Below, piece by piece: positions 1 to 6,566 of a DNA stretch of 12,315 nucleotides. Position 1 is the first letter of the stretch. The number at the start of each line of letters is the position of its first letter. The stretch comes from DASQTB01 sp035642095 (GTDB taxonomy: Bacteria > Actinomycetota > UBA4738 > CALAEC01), in NCBI GenBank assembly GCA_035642095.1, contig DASQTB010000118.1, positions 1 to 12,315 of the forward strand, read 5' to 3'. Below the pieces are notes generated by a model, which searched no databases, had not been told where the DNA came from, and saw only the letters and a list, made by a program, of their open reading frames with translations. Both the position numbers and the translations under genes were made by a program.

Positions 1-1040
1 TCCCCGGCTCCGGCCAGCTCGCCGACCCGGACCTCGTGCAGGATTTTGCCGGGTTCCTCGTCCCTCCACTCGTCGACGCGATCGCCCTGCAGCTCCGCCA
101 GGGCCCGGAGCGCGGTCCAGGCCAGCGAGGGGTTCACCCCGAGTGCCTGATATGCGGTGATCAGCGCGTCTCGGCCGAACAGCGCCGAGTACCACGGGAT
201 CCCGGCATCGATCGACGCCGCCCCATCGTGCTCCGGGCCGGACTGGAGCATCCGGAGGTCGAGGATGGCCCGGTCGAGGAACCGGGACAGCTGCACGTTC
301 GTCGTCCGAAACCGGGTGCACCGCTTCCGCCACCGTCCGTACTCGCGGCCCAGCCGATCATCCGCCTGCTGCATCGACATCCGGGCCGGCTCCTCATCGC
401 CCACCTCGGGAGCCACCTCGACCACGATCTCCAGGTCCTCCCCGGGGCGAGCCTTGAGATCGAACATCGCCCGGGAGTGGTCGAGCTCGTCCGGGGCCGG
501 CGAGAACCGGATCGTGGTGGTCCGGACCTCTCCGTCGAGACCGCGGTAGGCCAGGGTTACCCGGCTTCGTTCGACCCGCGGCTCCTGCCGCTGTCCGCTC
601 CGCTCCCGAACGAGGCCTCGGATCTCGAAGACGTCCAGGAAGTCGGCGTCGAAGTCGACGGTGAGGGAGATGGCCCGGACCTTCGTCCCGAAGTTGCGGA
701 CCCGGATCCGTTCGAACAGCGACCCGGACAGGACCCGGAACCGCTGGACCGAGACGTTCTCCTTCCGGTGGACCCCTTCCACATCGATGGTCTCGAACGG
801 ATAGGTGAGCTCGACGATCTGCGAGTAGTTCCGCTCCGTCGACGAATGGAGCAGTACCGGGGCCAGGCCGCTCACGTCCAGCTCCAGCCCGGACAGGAAC
901 CGGGTGTCGCGGTGATACAGGCCCAGGGCGGCGGAGTTGCCCTCCGGGACGTTGCCCTGCCGATCCGTGACCAGGAACGTGCGATCGTCCTTGATGACCT
1001 GGACGTCCCGGATGTCGACGACCGGACCCGTCTGGGTCAT
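1..1040 (-). CDS. glycogen debranching enzyme-like protein (amylo-alpha-1,6-glucosidase family), 3' end cut by window
   Basis: The frame opens at ATG 1040 and runs off the left edge after 346 residues without a stop, so only about the N-terminal half of a roughly 700-residue protein is seen. It begins MTQTGPVVDIRDVQVIKDDR and carries the beta-rich N-terminal debrancher domain (for example GLYHRDTRFLSGLELDV at about 40-56). The hallmark start of the alpha/alpha-barrel follows, GIPWYSALFGRDALITAYQ at about 280-298. Family members are cytosolic and act on alpha-1,6 branch points of glycogen or related glucans. Here the substrate is inferred from family only, and the catalytic acids lie beyond the edge. 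The start follows the stop of the upstream permease by 9 nt and sits 6 nt after a TAGCAT -10 box, so it probably has its own leaderless promoter. The opposite strand also holds a long open frame here, but it shows no family resemblance. Confidence 0.9.
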   Translation of the reverse strand, partial: MTQTGPVVDIRDVQVIKDDRTFLVTDRQGNVPEGNSAALGLYHRDTRFLSGLELDVSGLAPVLLHSSTERNYSQIVELTYPFETIDVEGVHRKENVSVQRFRVLSGSLFERIRVRNFGTKVRAISLTVDFDADFLDVFEIRGLVRERSGQRQEPRVERSRVTLAYRGLDGEVRTTTIRFSPAPDELDHSRAMFDLKARPGEDLEIVVEVAPEVGDEEPARMSMQQADDRLGREYGRWRKRCTRFRTTNVQLSRFLDRAILDLRMLQSGPEHDGAASIDAGIPWYSALFGRDALITAYQALGVNPSLAWTALRALAELQGDRVDEWRDEEPGKILHEVRVGELAGAG

Positions 1041-1046
1041 GGCCGG

Positions 1047-1052
1047 ATGCTA
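1047..1052 (-). promoter_or_regulatory. -10 element TAGCAT, leaderless promoter of the debranching-enzyme gene
   Basis: On the minus strand TAGCAT is followed by CCGGCC and then the ATG at 1040. The six-base gap places transcription start at or next to the A of ATG, leaving no room for a Shine-Dalgarno site. The box overlaps the TAG stop codon of the upstream permease gene. No clear -35 is seen. The repetition of this arrangement in the window raises confidence. Confidence 0.5.
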
Positions 1053-1937
1053 CTCGACGGGCGCGACCGGCTGGCGGCGGCCCTGGGCCGTGACCGCCAC
1101 GTAGATGCCGACCAGGACCAGGGCGCCGCCGGCCACGGCCGACAGCGGCGGCACCTCGCCGAACAACGCCAGCGCCAGGAGCGACGCGCCGACCGGCTCC
1201 CCCATGATCCCCACGGCCACGACCGTCGCGTCGACCTCCCGGAGGAGGTAGTTGAACACGGTGTGACCCAGGATCTGCGGGCCGGCGGCCATCAGCCCGA
1301 ACAGCGCCCATTGTCGGGCGTCGTATCCAAACAGCGGCGTGCTGCTGACGAGCAGCCCGACCAGCAGGAGCGCGGAGCACACCCCGTAGACGATCCCGGT
1401 GTAGGTCGGCAGCGACAGCCGCTGGCGAAGCCGCCTGCCGACGAGGAGGTACCCGGCGGCCGTCACCGCCCCGAGGAGGGCCAGCAGGTCGCCGGCGAAC
1501 GCTCGAGTGGAGACGGCGAAGTCGAACCCTGAGATGAGCACGGCCCCGGCCAGCGACAGGATGATGCCGGTCACCGCGGCGGTCCGGATCCGCTCGCCGA
1601 ACAGGAGGCGCGCGCCGGCGGCGGCCCAGATCGGCTGGGAGGTGACGAGGACGGTGCTGGCCGCCACCGTGGTCAACGTGACCGACGGGATCCACGCTCC
1701 GAAGTGCACCGCCAGGAGCGCCCCGGCCAGAACCAGGGCCCCGGCATCCCGCCGCCCCACGCTGCGGACCTCGTGTCCCCGGGCGACCAGGGCGATCGGC
1801 AGCAGGACCGCCGCGGCGAACAGGTTCCGGTAGAACGCCACCGCCAGGGGCGGCGCGTCGGCCAGCCGGATCAGTGGGGCCGACGTCGATACGGCGGTGA
1901 CGCCGAGCGTCAGCAGCAGCGCGTGCCGGGCTCTCAC
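1050..1937 (-). CDS. DMT superfamily EamA-type permease
   Basis: A hydrophobic integral-membrane protein of 295 residues with about ten predicted helices in two EamA repeats. It is recognised by the early LIRLADAPPLAVAFYRNLFA segment and the second-repeat pattern MGEPVGASLLALALFGEVPP. The family exports metabolites or drugs, and the substrate cannot be read from sequence. The frame stays open up to GTG 2042. That start would add a 35-residue polar Gly/Ser-rich stretch and would place a -10 element inside codons 3-4, so GTG 1937 is preferred; it gives the usual EamA length of about 295. GTG 1937 overlaps by 4 nt the stop of a 29-codon upstream ORF, suggesting translational coupling. The gene is divergent from the TusA/DsrE set and ends 9 nt before the debranching-enzyme start. 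Confidence 0.85.
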   Translation of the reverse strand: MRARHALLLTLGVTAVSTSAPLIRLADAPPLAVAFYRNLFAAAVLLPIALVARGHEVRSVGRRDAGALVLAGALLAVHFGAWIPSVTLTTVAASTVLVTSQPIWAAAGARLLFGERIRTAAVTGIILSLAGAVLISGFDFAVSTRAFAGDLLALLGAVTAAGYLLVGRRLRQRLSLPTYTGIVYGVCSALLLVGLLVSSTPLFGYDARQWALFGLMAAGPQILGHTVFNYLLREVDATVVAVGIMGEPVGASLLALALFGEVPPLSAVAGGALVLVGIYVAVTAQGRRQPVAPVE

Positions 1938-2023
1938 CGGGCGACCCGGGCCACCCTCTCCCGTCCCCCCGGCCGGGCCATCCGCCGAAACCGACGGAGC
2001 ATCGCTGCCGCGTTCGCCGGCAC
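1934..2023 (-). CDS. possible leader ORF (29 aa) coupled to the EamA permease
   Basis: GTG 2023 lies 7 nt after a minus-strand TACATT -10 box, the same leaderless layout used by other genes in the window. The frame encodes 29 residues rich in Arg and Ala (starts MPANAAAMLRRFRRMARPGG). It stops at TGA 1936-1934, overlapping the preferred permease start as GTGA. It resembles no family I recognise. It could be a real upstream ORF that delivers ribosomes to the permease start, or simply the translated part of a short leader. Confidence 0.35.
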   Translation of the reverse strand: MPANAAAMLRRFRRMARPGGRERVARVAR

Positions 2024-2029
2024 GGCCGA

Positions 2030-2036
2030 TAATGTA
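2030..2036. promoter_or_regulatory. bidirectional -10 element TAATGTA
   Basis: Read rightwards, TAATGT (2030-2035) ends 9 nt before ATG 2045 of the TusA-like gene. Read leftwards, TACATT (2036-2031) ends 7 nt before GTG 2023 of the leader ORF in front of the EamA gene. The two hexamers share six of seven bases, so one symmetrical site could serve both directions. Symmetrical -10 elements that fire divergently are a described bacterial phenomenon; use of this one is inferred from position and consensus. Confidence 0.5.
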
Positions 2037-2044
2037 GGCCACCC

Positions 2045-2290
2045 ATGGAGGCGATCACCGGAGCCGACACCTTCTACGACGCGGGCAGCGAGGGCTGCGC
2101 CGGCCCGGCGCTGAGCGACATCAACCGGATCTTGGCCGCCCTCGACCCGGGCCAGACCCTGGAGGTGAGGTCGGAGGACGCCACCGGGAGGGAGAGCTTC
2201 CGGTCGTACTGCCGGCTGAGGGGACACGTGATCGAGCGCGAGGTTCGAGGGCCGGACGGCGCCGACCGGATCTTGGTCCGGAGGGCCTGA
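2045..2290 (+). CDS. TusA-like sulfurtransferase
   Basis: A small cytosolic protein of 81 residues, the usual TusA length. After a short N-terminus it has GCAGPALSDINRILAALDPG at about 17-36, matching the TusA active-site helix, and then the typical beta-strand of the family (TLEVRSED). Cys18 is the expected persulfide carrier, but the CPxP motif reads CAGP: the second Pro is kept and the first is Ala. TusA-like proteins hand sulfane sulfur to partners in tRNA thiolation, cofactor synthesis or sulfur oxidation. Its TGA overlaps the ATG of the following DsrE-like gene as TGATG, so the two are translationally coupled and probably act together. The target pathway is not visible here. Confidence 0.8.
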   Translation: MEAITGADTFYDAGSEGCAGPALSDINRILAALDPGQTLEVRSEDATGRESFRSYCRLRGHVIEREVRGPDGADRILVRRA

Positions 2291-2649
2291 TGGGCGGGCT
2301 CCTGATCCACGCCAGCCACGGCGCCGAGGATCCCGAGCGGGCCACGCTCCCCTTCATCGTCGGCAACAACGCCGCCATCGCCGGGCAGGACGTGAAGGTG
2401 ATGCTCACCGTGGAGGGCGTGTGGCTGGCCACCGACGGCGGGGCCGAGGGGGTGCACAAGGAGGGCCTGCCGCCCCTGGCCGAGGTCATCAAGGAGTTCG
2501 TGGCCAACGGCGGCGAGGTGTGGGCCTGCCAATCGTGCACCAAGCCCCGGGGCATCACGGAAGACGGCTTGATCGACGGCGCCCGGATCGCGGCAGCCAT
2601 GCAGGCCGTCGAGTTCCTGGCCGGCGGCGCGGCCAGCCTGTCGTTCTGA
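2290..2649 (+). CDS. DsrE/DsrF-like family protein
   Basis: A cytosolic protein of 119 residues with the DsrE fold pattern. It has an N-terminal hydrophobic strand followed by a region with VGNNAAIAGQDVKVMLTVEGVWL, listed here in parts: VGNNAAIAGQDV at about 24-35 and VMLTVEGVWL at about 37-46. The family cysteine loop is VWACQSCTKPRGI, with Cys80 and Cys83. DsrE-type proteins bind or relay sulfane sulfur and commonly sit beside TusA genes, as here (one-base overlap with the preceding gene). No Shine-Dalgarno site is needed given the coupled start. It ends 29 nt before the glycerol-3-phosphate dehydrogenase, which has its own promoter. Its exact partner and acceptor are unknown. Confidence 0.85.
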   Translation: MGGLLIHASHGAEDPERATLPFIVGNNAAIAGQDVKVMLTVEGVWLATDGGAEGVHKEGLPPLAEVIKEFVANGGEVWACQSCTKPRGITEDGLIDGARIAAAMQAVEFLAGGAASLSF

Positions 2650-2665
2650 CGCCGACCTGCTCGGC

Positions 2666-2671
2666 TATCCT
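2666..2671 (+). promoter_or_regulatory. -10 element TATCCT, leaderless promoter of the glycerol-3-phosphate dehydrogenase gene
   Basis: TATCCT is followed by CCGCCCC and then the GTG at 2679. The seven-base gap predicts transcription starting at the G of GTG. A poor -35 candidate, TTCTGA (2644-2649), overlaps the stop codon of the DsrE-like gene. Confidence 0.55.
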
Positions 2672-2678
2672 CCGCCCC

Positions 2679-3671
2679 GTGACCGTCGCGGTCTTCGGGG
2701 CCGGGGCCATGGGCACCGCCCTGGCCATGCACCTTGCCCGAAAGGGCGAATCGGTGGCGTTGTGGGGCAGCGAGCACGACGCCCGCGTGCTCCCCGACCT
2801 GGTCGAGCGACGGACCCACCCGGCGCTGCCCGAGCGGCTCCCCGATGATCTGGTCGTTCACGGCCCCGGTGGCCTGGAGGACGCCGCCGCCGGAGCGTCC
2901 GTGGCCGTGATGGCCGCCCATTCCGGTGGAGCGCGATCGCTCGCCAGGCTGGTCGCTCCCGCCCTCGGTGCCACGACCCGGGTGGTGGTGTCCATCGCCA
3001 AGGGCCTCGAGCCGGAGAGCCGGGCCCGGATCTCCGAGGTGTACGCCGAAGAGCTGGACGGACGGCGGGTGGTCGCCGTGGGCGGTCCGGCCCTGGCCGC
3101 GGAGGTGGCCGAGGGCCTCCCCTGCGCCGCGGTGATCGCCTCGACCGATCCCGCCGCCCTGGCCGAGGCCGCCGGCGTGCTGGCCTCGGAGGCGTACCTG
3201 ATCCACGCCACCGACGACTGCGCCGGGCTGGAGATCTGCTCGACCGCCAAGAACGTGGGGGCCATCGCCGAAGGCGTTCTCGAGGCAATGGGCCAGGCCC
3301 GGGAGCAGGGCTTCAAGAACGCCCGGGCGGCCCTGTTCACCCAGGCCGTGGAGGAGATGGCCGCCCTCACGGTGGCCTTCGGGGGCCGTCGGGATACCGC
3401 CTTCGGCCTGGCCGGCATGGGCGACCTCCTGGTGACCAGCCTGGGGGGGCGGAACCGGCAGTACGGCGAGCTGATCGGCTCCGGGGTCGAGCCGGCCCGG
3501 GCCGCGGTGGACATGGAGGCTCGGGGGATGACGGTGGAGGGAGTCGAGTCGGCCCGGGACATCCACGTCCTGGCCGAGGAACGGAGCCTCGACCTGCCGG
3601 TCCATCAGGCCGTCTACCAGGTGGTCCACAAGGGCGCTCCGCCGGAGAGCGTCCTCACCGCGCTTCGCTAG
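2679..3671 (+). CDS. gpsA: NAD(P)H-dependent glycerol-3-phosphate dehydrogenase
   Basis: A protein of 330 residues, the normal GpsA length. It would interconvert dihydroxyacetone phosphate and sn-glycerol 3-phosphate in the cytosol to feed phospholipid synthesis. The Rossmann motif GAGAMG sits at residues 7-12. The catalytic lysine region reads STAKNVGAIAEG with Lys191, matching Lys192 of the E. coli enzyme. The C-terminal signature GMGDLLVTSLGGRNRQYGEL, just after the middle, matches the family pattern GLGDL...SRNR. The open frame continues upstream, but that stretch overlaps the DsrE-like gene. GTG 2679 gives the expected start TVAVFGAGAMG and lies directly behind a TATCCT box. The gene ends one base from the end of the convergent amidohydrolase gene, with no terminator hairpin seen between them. 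Confidence 0.92.
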   Translation: MTVAVFGAGAMGTALAMHLARKGESVALWGSEHDARVLPDLVERRTHPALPERLPDDLVVHGPGGLEDAAAGASVAVMAAHSGGARSLARLVAPALGATTRVVVSIAKGLEPESRARISEVYAEELDGRRVVAVGGPALAAEVAEGLPCAAVIASTDPAALAEAAGVLASEAYLIHATDDCAGLEICSTAKNVGAIAEGVLEAMGQAREQGFKNARAALFTQAVEEMAALTVAFGGRRDTAFGLAGMGDLLVTSLGGRNRQYGELIGSGVEPARAAVDMEARGMTVEGVESARDIHVLAEERSLDLPVHQAVYQVVHKGAPPESVLTALR

Positions 3672-3672
3672 C

Positions 3673-5157
3673 TCACGGCCAGCCCTGGTGGGCCGTCCGG
3701 AAGGTGGCGGCGGCGGCCGGCGTGGTCGGACCGTAGACGGCGTTGCTGATCGGGAGCCGGATTCGGATCTCGGCCAGCTCCCGACGCGAGAACTCGCAGG
3801 GCACCGTGATCGGGTCCACACCGTAGACCCGGGCTCCGTTCAGGCCGAGGATCTTGGCCTTGATCTCCTTGGTCAGCCGGGGATAACCGAACCGCCGCTG
3901 GAGCTGGTCCGAGATCTGGAACGAGCGCAGCGCCTGGATCTGGTCCTGGGGAGACCCGTAGAACAGACAGTCCGTGCCCCACACCACGTTGTTCTCGCCG
4001 ATGTACCGGAGCAGCTTGCCCAGGACGTGCGCCGCCTGGGTCGGGTCCCGCATCACGTTCCACCAGGTCGTCCCGATCTCGGCGTACACGTTCTGGTTCG
4101 GCCCGACCCCGGCCCGGCGCATCGAGGTGATCAGCCGATTGATCCCCTGGTTCGCCGTGGCCCGGCTGTACTGGCCCTCGACGAGCTCGTTCTCGTAGCC
4201 CGAGTGGTAGATGACGAAGTTCATGTCCGGGTGCGCGGCCGCGGCCGGGCCGACGTCCTCCGGCGAGGCGTAGGGGCTTCCCCCCGACAACCCCTTGTGG
4301 ATGCAGATGTTGTGGATCCCCAGCCGACGGGAGGCGTCGATGAACCGCTCCCCCACCCGGGGGAGCGATGGGTCGTGGTCATCCAGCCACCACGCGTTCC
4401 CGGGCTGGCCGAAGGCGTCGGGGAAGTTGGTGAACGTCTTCCACCCCACGATCGGCGACCGGCCGGCGAGGTCCTCCATGGCCTCCAGGTTGGCCCGCAG
4501 CGGGCCGACGTTGGGGAGGGCCTGACCGTGGAGGAGGACGCGGTCGTCACGGCACAGGGCCCGGGCCACTTTGCGCGTGTCATCCATGACCTCGACGCTC
4601 AGGGGACTGCCCTCCGGCGCGATCGGCAGCGCGGACAGCACGACCATCGTCGTGTCGCTCTTGAGGAACATCTCGTCCATGAACTGCCGGATCCCGAAGC
4701 ACGCTCGGGGGTCGTCCTCGCCGCAGTCCTGCTGGGGGAACCGTGTCCAGAACGTGTCGTCCCGAGCCGCCGGGTTCACCTCGTACTCTAGGAGATGGCC
4801 CTGGACGTCGAACACGAACTCCTCCCCACCGACCTCCTCCATGGCAGCGTCCGGATCGAGCGTCGCCTCGGGGGAGACCTCGTAGCTCCCTCCCGGTTCC
4901 CGGCCGGCCATCCGGGCGGCCTCCCGGCTGCACGCGTTCAGGACGAACAGCGTGGTGGCCGCCCCGCACGCCGACAGGAGGAACTCCCGGCGGCTGACTC
5001 CAACCCGGCGGGCGTTCCGGTCGCACAGGCCCCGGGCCAGGCGGATCGTCTCCCGGAGCAGCGGCGACAGGGGCGCCGGATCGTACTCACCGTTGGAGAC
5101 CGGCCCCAGCTTGATCGGCAGGCCCGGATCACGTTCCCGCCACGAGGTACAGCCCAT
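3673..5157 (-). CDS. amidohydrolase family protein with Tat lipoprotein signal
   Basis: A 494-residue protein of the amidohydrolase-2 (TIM-barrel metal-dependent hydrolase) family. The N-terminus has a long charged lead, then the twin-arginine motif SRREFL (55-60), a hydrophobic stretch and the lipobox LNAC ending at Cys76. It is therefore predicted to be exported folded and lipid-anchored outside the membrane. The long n-region before the Tat motif has no alternative start and looks normal for this subgroup. Likely metal or active-site residues are His121 (DVQGH), His287 (ICIHKG), His318 (VIYHSGYE) and Asp396 (VVWGTDC). The substrate is unknown. No convincing promoter is seen directly upstream. 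The gene lies 34 nt after the second EamA permease on the same strand, so the two may be co-transcribed. Confidence 0.88.
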   Translation of the reverse strand: MGCTSWRERDPGLPIKLGPVSNGEYDPAPLSPLLRETIRLARGLCDRNARRVGVSRREFLLSACGAATTLFVLNACSREAARMAGREPGGSYEVSPEATLDPDAAMEEVGGEEFVFDVQGHLLEYEVNPAARDDTFWTRFPQQDCGEDDPRACFGIRQFMDEMFLKSDTTMVVLSALPIAPEGSPLSVEVMDDTRKVARALCRDDRVLLHGQALPNVGPLRANLEAMEDLAGRSPIVGWKTFTNFPDAFGQPGNAWWLDDHDPSLPRVGERFIDASRRLGIHNICIHKGLSGGSPYASPEDVGPAAAAHPDMNFVIYHSGYENELVEGQYSRATANQGINRLITSMRRAGVGPNQNVYAEIGTTWWNVMRDPTQAAHVLGKLLRYIGENNVVWGTDCLFYGSPQDQIQALRSFQISDQLQRRFGYPRLTKEIKAKILGLNGARVYGVDPITVPCEFSRRELAEIRIRLPISNAVYGPTTPAAAATFRTAHQGWP

Positions 5158-5191
5158 CGTTCGTAGGACGGCTCACCCTGCCGCCCGGTTC

Positions 5192-6127
5192 TCAGCCTGC
5201 CGGTTCGGGAACCGCCGTGGGGACGGTCCGTCGCCGGGAGATCCCGACCGCGACGACCCCGGCCAGCACCAGGACGACGCCCAGGAGTTGAAGGGCAGAG
5301 GGCGATTCGCTGAGGATCAGCATCGCCAGGAGGACCGCGCCGACCGGCTGGACGGTAAGGAGCATCGACGTCACCGCCGCCGGGAGCCGGGGCAGGGTCA
5401 CGGAGATCAACAGCCAGCCCACCACCTGGGAGGTCAAGGCCAGGGCCACCAGCCAGCCGAACGCGGGCCAGCCCGGCGTCGGATCGAGCGTCCCCAGGGA
5501 CAACCCGATCCCCGTGCCGACCACCGCAGACGTGGCCGTGGCGTCGAACAGCGGTCCGGCCGGCCGGCGAAGGTCCTGGTTCCCTCGACGGAGGACCAGG
5601 ATGAATCCGGTATACGCCAGCGACGTGAGGATGCCGAACATGACGCCGCCGACCGGGTCCCGTCCGAACGCGGCATCCTCCAGGACCCCTGAGATCAACA
5701 CGATCCCGGAGAGGGCTACCGGGATGGCGGCCAGGATCAACCGGCCGGGCCGCTCGCCGAGGATCGCCCAGGCGGCCAGGGCCACGAACACCACCTGAAG
5801 GTTGCCCAGGACGGTGGCCAGACCGGCACCGACCGACTGGATCGATCGATGCCAGAACGCCAGGTCGAGGGCGAAGAACACGCCGGCGGCCACGGCCAGC
5901 GCGCGATCCCTCGTGGTCCGGGGGCCGAACGACCTCCGTTCGCTAGAGGCCAGGAGGCCGAGGACGGGGACGGCCAGGAGACACCGGAACACCGCCGCGG
6001 TGTCCGGGGTGACATCGGCCAGGCGGACCAGGATGCCGGAGAACGCGATGCACAGGGCCCCGCCGAGGGCGGTAACGCCGGGGCGCGCACCGAGCCACCC
6101 GGGGACCGCCTGCCGCTGGGAAGACAT
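5192..6127 (-). CDS. DMT superfamily EamA-type permease
   Basis: An integral membrane protein of 311 residues with two EamA repeats and about ten helices. Typical segments are FSGILVRLADVTPDTAAVFR (about 29-48), AFWHRSIQSVGAGLATVLGN and VQPVGAVLLAMLILSESPSA. Family members export small metabolites, and the substrate is not deducible. ATG 6127 sits 6 nt after a TAGTCT -10 box, supporting this start without a Shine-Dalgarno site. It is divergent from the cold-shock gene and 34 nt upstream of the exported amidohydrolase. It shares the fold, but not obvious close identity, with the EamA protein at the left of the window. Confidence 0.9.
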   Translation of the reverse strand: MSSQRQAVPGWLGARPGVTALGGALCIAFSGILVRLADVTPDTAAVFRCLLAVPVLGLLASSERRSFGPRTTRDRALAVAAGVFFALDLAFWHRSIQSVGAGLATVLGNLQVVFVALAAWAILGERPGRLILAAIPVALSGIVLISGVLEDAAFGRDPVGGVMFGILTSLAYTGFILVLRRGNQDLRRPAGPLFDATATSAVVGTGIGLSLGTLDPTPGWPAFGWLVALALTSQVVGWLLISVTLPRLPAAVTSMLLTVQPVGAVLLAMLILSESPSALQLLGVVLVLAGVVAVGISRRRTVPTAVPEPAG

Positions 6128-6133
6128 CGACGG

Positions 6134-6139
6134 AGACTA
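6134..6139 (-). promoter_or_regulatory. -10 element TAGTCT, leaderless promoter of the second EamA gene
   Basis: On the minus strand TAGTCT is followed by CCGTCG and then ATG 6127. The six-base spacing predicts an mRNA starting at or beside the ATG. No recognisable -35 was found. Confidence 0.5.
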
Positions 6140-6182
6140 ACAACCCCCGAGGATGGTCCTGGCCGAGGAAGGTGCCAACGGG

Positions 6183-6188
6183 TAAACT
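6183..6188 (+). promoter_or_regulatory. -10 element TAAACT, candidate promoter of the cold-shock gene
   Basis: TAAACT fits TAnnnT and would start transcription near 6195, giving a leader of roughly 114 nt before GTG 6309. It is the only good -10 match seen in the gap. The -35 position is weak. Confidence 0.45.
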
Positions 6189-6234
6189 GAGAATGAGGGT
6201 TTCGGTTCGTGGTCTTGGCTTCGAGCAGTTCCCT

Positions 6235-6254
6235 CGCCGACCCGCGGGTCGGCG
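6235..6254 (+). repeat. perfect 20-bp palindrome in the cold-shock leader
   Basis: The half-site CGCCGACCCG is followed immediately by its exact reverse complement CGGGTCGGCG. In RNA it would fold into a very stable stem of eight pairs with a four-base loop. As DNA it could bind a dimeric regulator. It lies within the predicted 5' untranslated region, about 40 nt ahead of the Shine-Dalgarno site. Long structured leaders are known in cold-shock genes. Confidence 0.6.
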
Positions 6255-6308
6255 GCCTACCGGTCAGCAGTCAGGTCCGGGCGAGGCCACGAAAGGAGGG
6301 GACAGCTT

Positions 6309-6512
6309 GTGGCAACCGGCACCGTGAAGTGGTTCAACCCCGACAAGGGGTACGGCTTCATCACCCGGGAGGACGGCCCTGACGTGTTCGTGCACTTCAG
6401 CGCCATCCAGGGTGAGGGGTATCGCAACCTCGACGAGAATCAGAAGGTCGAGTTCGAGATCACCCAGGGTCCCAAGGGCGACCAGGCGGCGAACGTCCGC
6501 CTGATCGAGTAG
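6309..6512 (+). CDS. cold-shock protein, CspA family
   Basis: A 67-residue single cold-shock domain, the standard length. It starts MATGTVKWFNPDKGYGFITR and includes RNP-1 (KGYGFI, about 14-19) and RNP-2 (VFVHF, about 26-30). These aromatic residues bind single-stranded RNA or DNA, and family members act as RNA chaperones in the cytosol. GTG 6309 is set by a strong Shine-Dalgarno site, AAGGAGG at 6293-6299, 9 nt upstream. Unlike most genes here it has a long leader with a perfect palindrome, consistent with post-transcriptional control. A hairpin terminator follows at 6530-6560. Confidence 0.96.
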   Translation: MATGTVKWFNPDKGYGFITREDGPDVFVHFSAIQGEGYRNLDENQKVEFEITQGPKGDQAANVRLIE

Positions 6513-6529
6513 GGAACCGAAGGAGCTCC

Positions 6530-6560
6530 GAGAGCCCGCCGCACACCGCGGCGGGCTCTC
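6530..6560 (+). terminator. Rho-independent terminator after the cold-shock gene
   Basis: GAGAGCCCGCCG (6530-6541) pairs perfectly with CGGCGGGCTCTC (6549-6560) around a 7-nt loop, followed by the modestly T-rich GTCGTTCT. It lies 18 nt after the cold-shock stop and just beyond the stop of the converging aconitase gene, so it may also slow transcription arriving from the right. Confidence 0.85.
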
Positions 6561-6566
6561 GTCGTT

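Noticed and set aside
36..1532. 498-codon plus-strand open frame at the left edge
   Set aside because: Antisense to the debranching enzyme and EamA genes; low-complexity Arg/Pro/Asp-rich translation with no family features, typical of high-GC shadow frames.
1938..2042. Longer EamA permease start at GTG 2042
   Set aside because: It adds a polar, non-conserved stretch, has no ribosome site, and would put the -10 element inside the coding region.
394..2070. 558-codon minus-strand open frame
   Set aside because: Shadow of the EamA permease and debranching enzyme in another frame; Gly/Arg/Pro-rich and without domains.
2421..2678. N-terminal extension of the glycerol-3-phosphate dehydrogenase frame
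   Set aside because: It overlaps the DsrE-like gene and reads as Arg/Gly-rich shadow; the family start falls at GTG 2679 behind a -10 box.
2121..3821. 566-codon minus-strand open frame
   Set aside because: Antisense to the DsrE-like and glycerol-3-phosphate dehydrogenase genes, which show clear family motifs.
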